5,894 nucleotides of DNA, taken from assembly GCA_022013615.1 (NCBI GenBank), contig JAKLQB010000317.1, positions 1 to 5,894 on the forward strand, read 5' to 3'. The translations under genes were made by a program, and so were the position numbers. Under the pieces are notes generated by a model. It made no database searches, had not been told where the DNA came from, and was given only the letters and a program-made list of their open reading frames with translations. This stretch comes from Desulfobacterales bacterium (GTDB lineage Bacteria; Desulfobacterota; DSM-4660; Desulfatiglandales; Desulfatiglandaceae). This document shows, piece by piece, positions 5,316 to 5,894 of this stretch. Each line of letters starts with the position of its first letter. Position 1 is the stretch's first letter.

Positions 5316-5894
5316 ACCCTGTCATCCTGGGTTGGTTAAGATTTTCCTTGAAGATTCCATGAACAGGTACCGCTTTTATTCCAGAACGCTTTTGTTTTTT
5401 CGAGGGTGCGATTGTAGTTGATTCTCTTATTACGAGATTTGTTTTTAGAATCTTATGAACGGGCTTATACGACTTTTTTCCAAGATGGTGAAGAAGTACC
5501 TCCGCACCAGTTTTGCCCATCTCATATGCTGGCTGGCTTATTGTGGTGAGGCTCGGTGTGACAAAAGAAGATATCTCCATGTCATCGAATCCGACAATCG
5601 ATAAATCTTCAGGCAGCTTGATACCTGAGTCTCTGGCTCCCTCCATAGCGCCCAGGGCCAAAAAATCGTTGGAACAGAATACGGCTGTGGGAGGATCTTT
5701 CAAAGAAAGGAGCAATTTGACGCCCTCTCGACCTCTGGCAAGGCTGTACTCGGTTTTTAGCACAAGATCAGGGTCATACGGGATGTGATTATCTTTTAAA
5801 CACCTCTTGTACCCGTGCCACCTATGAAAGCTCCTGTCCGAATAATTGAAAGCCCCGGCAAGCATAGCTATCCGCCGATGATGGAAATGTATGA
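5314..5894 (-). CDS. LacI/GalR-family transcriptional regulator, C-terminal part (5' end outside window)
   Basis: The frame is open to the right edge, so about 193 residues of an expected ~340 are visible. The N-terminal helix-turn-helix and hinge are beyond the window. The visible part is the periplasmic-binding-protein-like effector domain. It has H-H-R-R-I-A-M-L-A-G at the edge, the common L-x-x-G-H-R-R-I-A region, then G-Y-K-R-C-L, A-V-F-C-S-N-D-F-L-A-L-G, P-E-D-L-S-I-V-G-F-D-D, P-S-L-T-T-I-S-Q-P and L-V-I-R-E-S-T. The ATG at 5863-5865 is internal and is not the start. About 30 further residues, rich in Lys and Arg, follow the usual family end point; these are unusual. The gene lies directly before the transporter genes on the same strand, so it probably controls this operon and itself in response to the transported ligand or a metabolite of it. 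Confidence 0.93.
   Translation of the reverse strand, partial: IHFHHRRIAMLAGAFNYSDRSFHRWHGYKRCLKDNHIPYDPDLVLKTEYSLARGREGVKLLLSLKDPPTAVFCSNDFLALGAMEGARDSGIKLPEDLSIVGFDDMEISSFVTPSLTTISQPAYEMGKTGAEVLLHHLGKKSYKPVHKILKTNLVIRESTTIAPSKKQKRSGIKAVPVHGIFKENLNQPRMTG

Noticed and set aside
5513..5788. Plus-strand open frame opposite the LacI-family regulator
   Set aside because: It is antisense to clear effector-domain motifs and has no features of its own.

Overview
This window comes from a bacterium of medium GC content. It carries carbohydrate-type (CUT1/MalK-Ugp superfamily) ABC transporter genes on both strands. The substrate-binding protein has a Sec signal peptide with an A-S-A cleavage site and no lipobox cysteine, so it is probably a free periplasmic protein of a diderm (Gram-negative-type) cell. 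The sequence does not fix the lineage.

Plus strand, 1-817: the left end holds the C-terminal two thirds of an ABC ATPase, running from the LSGG signature to the TOBE-type tail. Its upstream reading frame appears to be broken by a single extra base around 16-20. Directly downstream, 725-817 encodes only the last ~30 residues of a MalG/UgpE-type permease, with no start codon and no body. The plus-strand transporter therefore looks like a decaying or deleted relic. Bases 818-986 hold nothing I can recognise.

Minus strand, 5894 down to 987: a compact, apparently intact operon is read right to left. Its order is LacI-family regulator (5' end outside the window), MalK/UgpC-type ATPase, UgpB-like substrate-binding protein, UgpA/MalF-type permease and UgpE/MalG-type permease. 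The expected parts are a periplasmic receptor, two membrane subunits carrying EAA loops, and an ATPase that would act as a dimer. A LacI-type regulator as first gene suggests ligand-controlled, self-regulated expression. The operator and promoter probably lie beyond the right edge.

The most interesting non-coding structure is in the operon. A long, nearly perfect hairpin (2725-2762) sits between the receptor gene and the first permease gene, and its 6-nt loop is complementary to the bases just before the permease start codon. Upstream of the receptor gene is a full-strength Shine-Dalgarno sequence with no gene after it (4127-4137), followed by the real one (4080-4086). Both could raise receptor output relative to the membrane subunits. 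I see no RNA genes, CRISPR array, insertion sequence or wholly new system. The window is mainly an ordinary transporter operon next to the remains of a related one.
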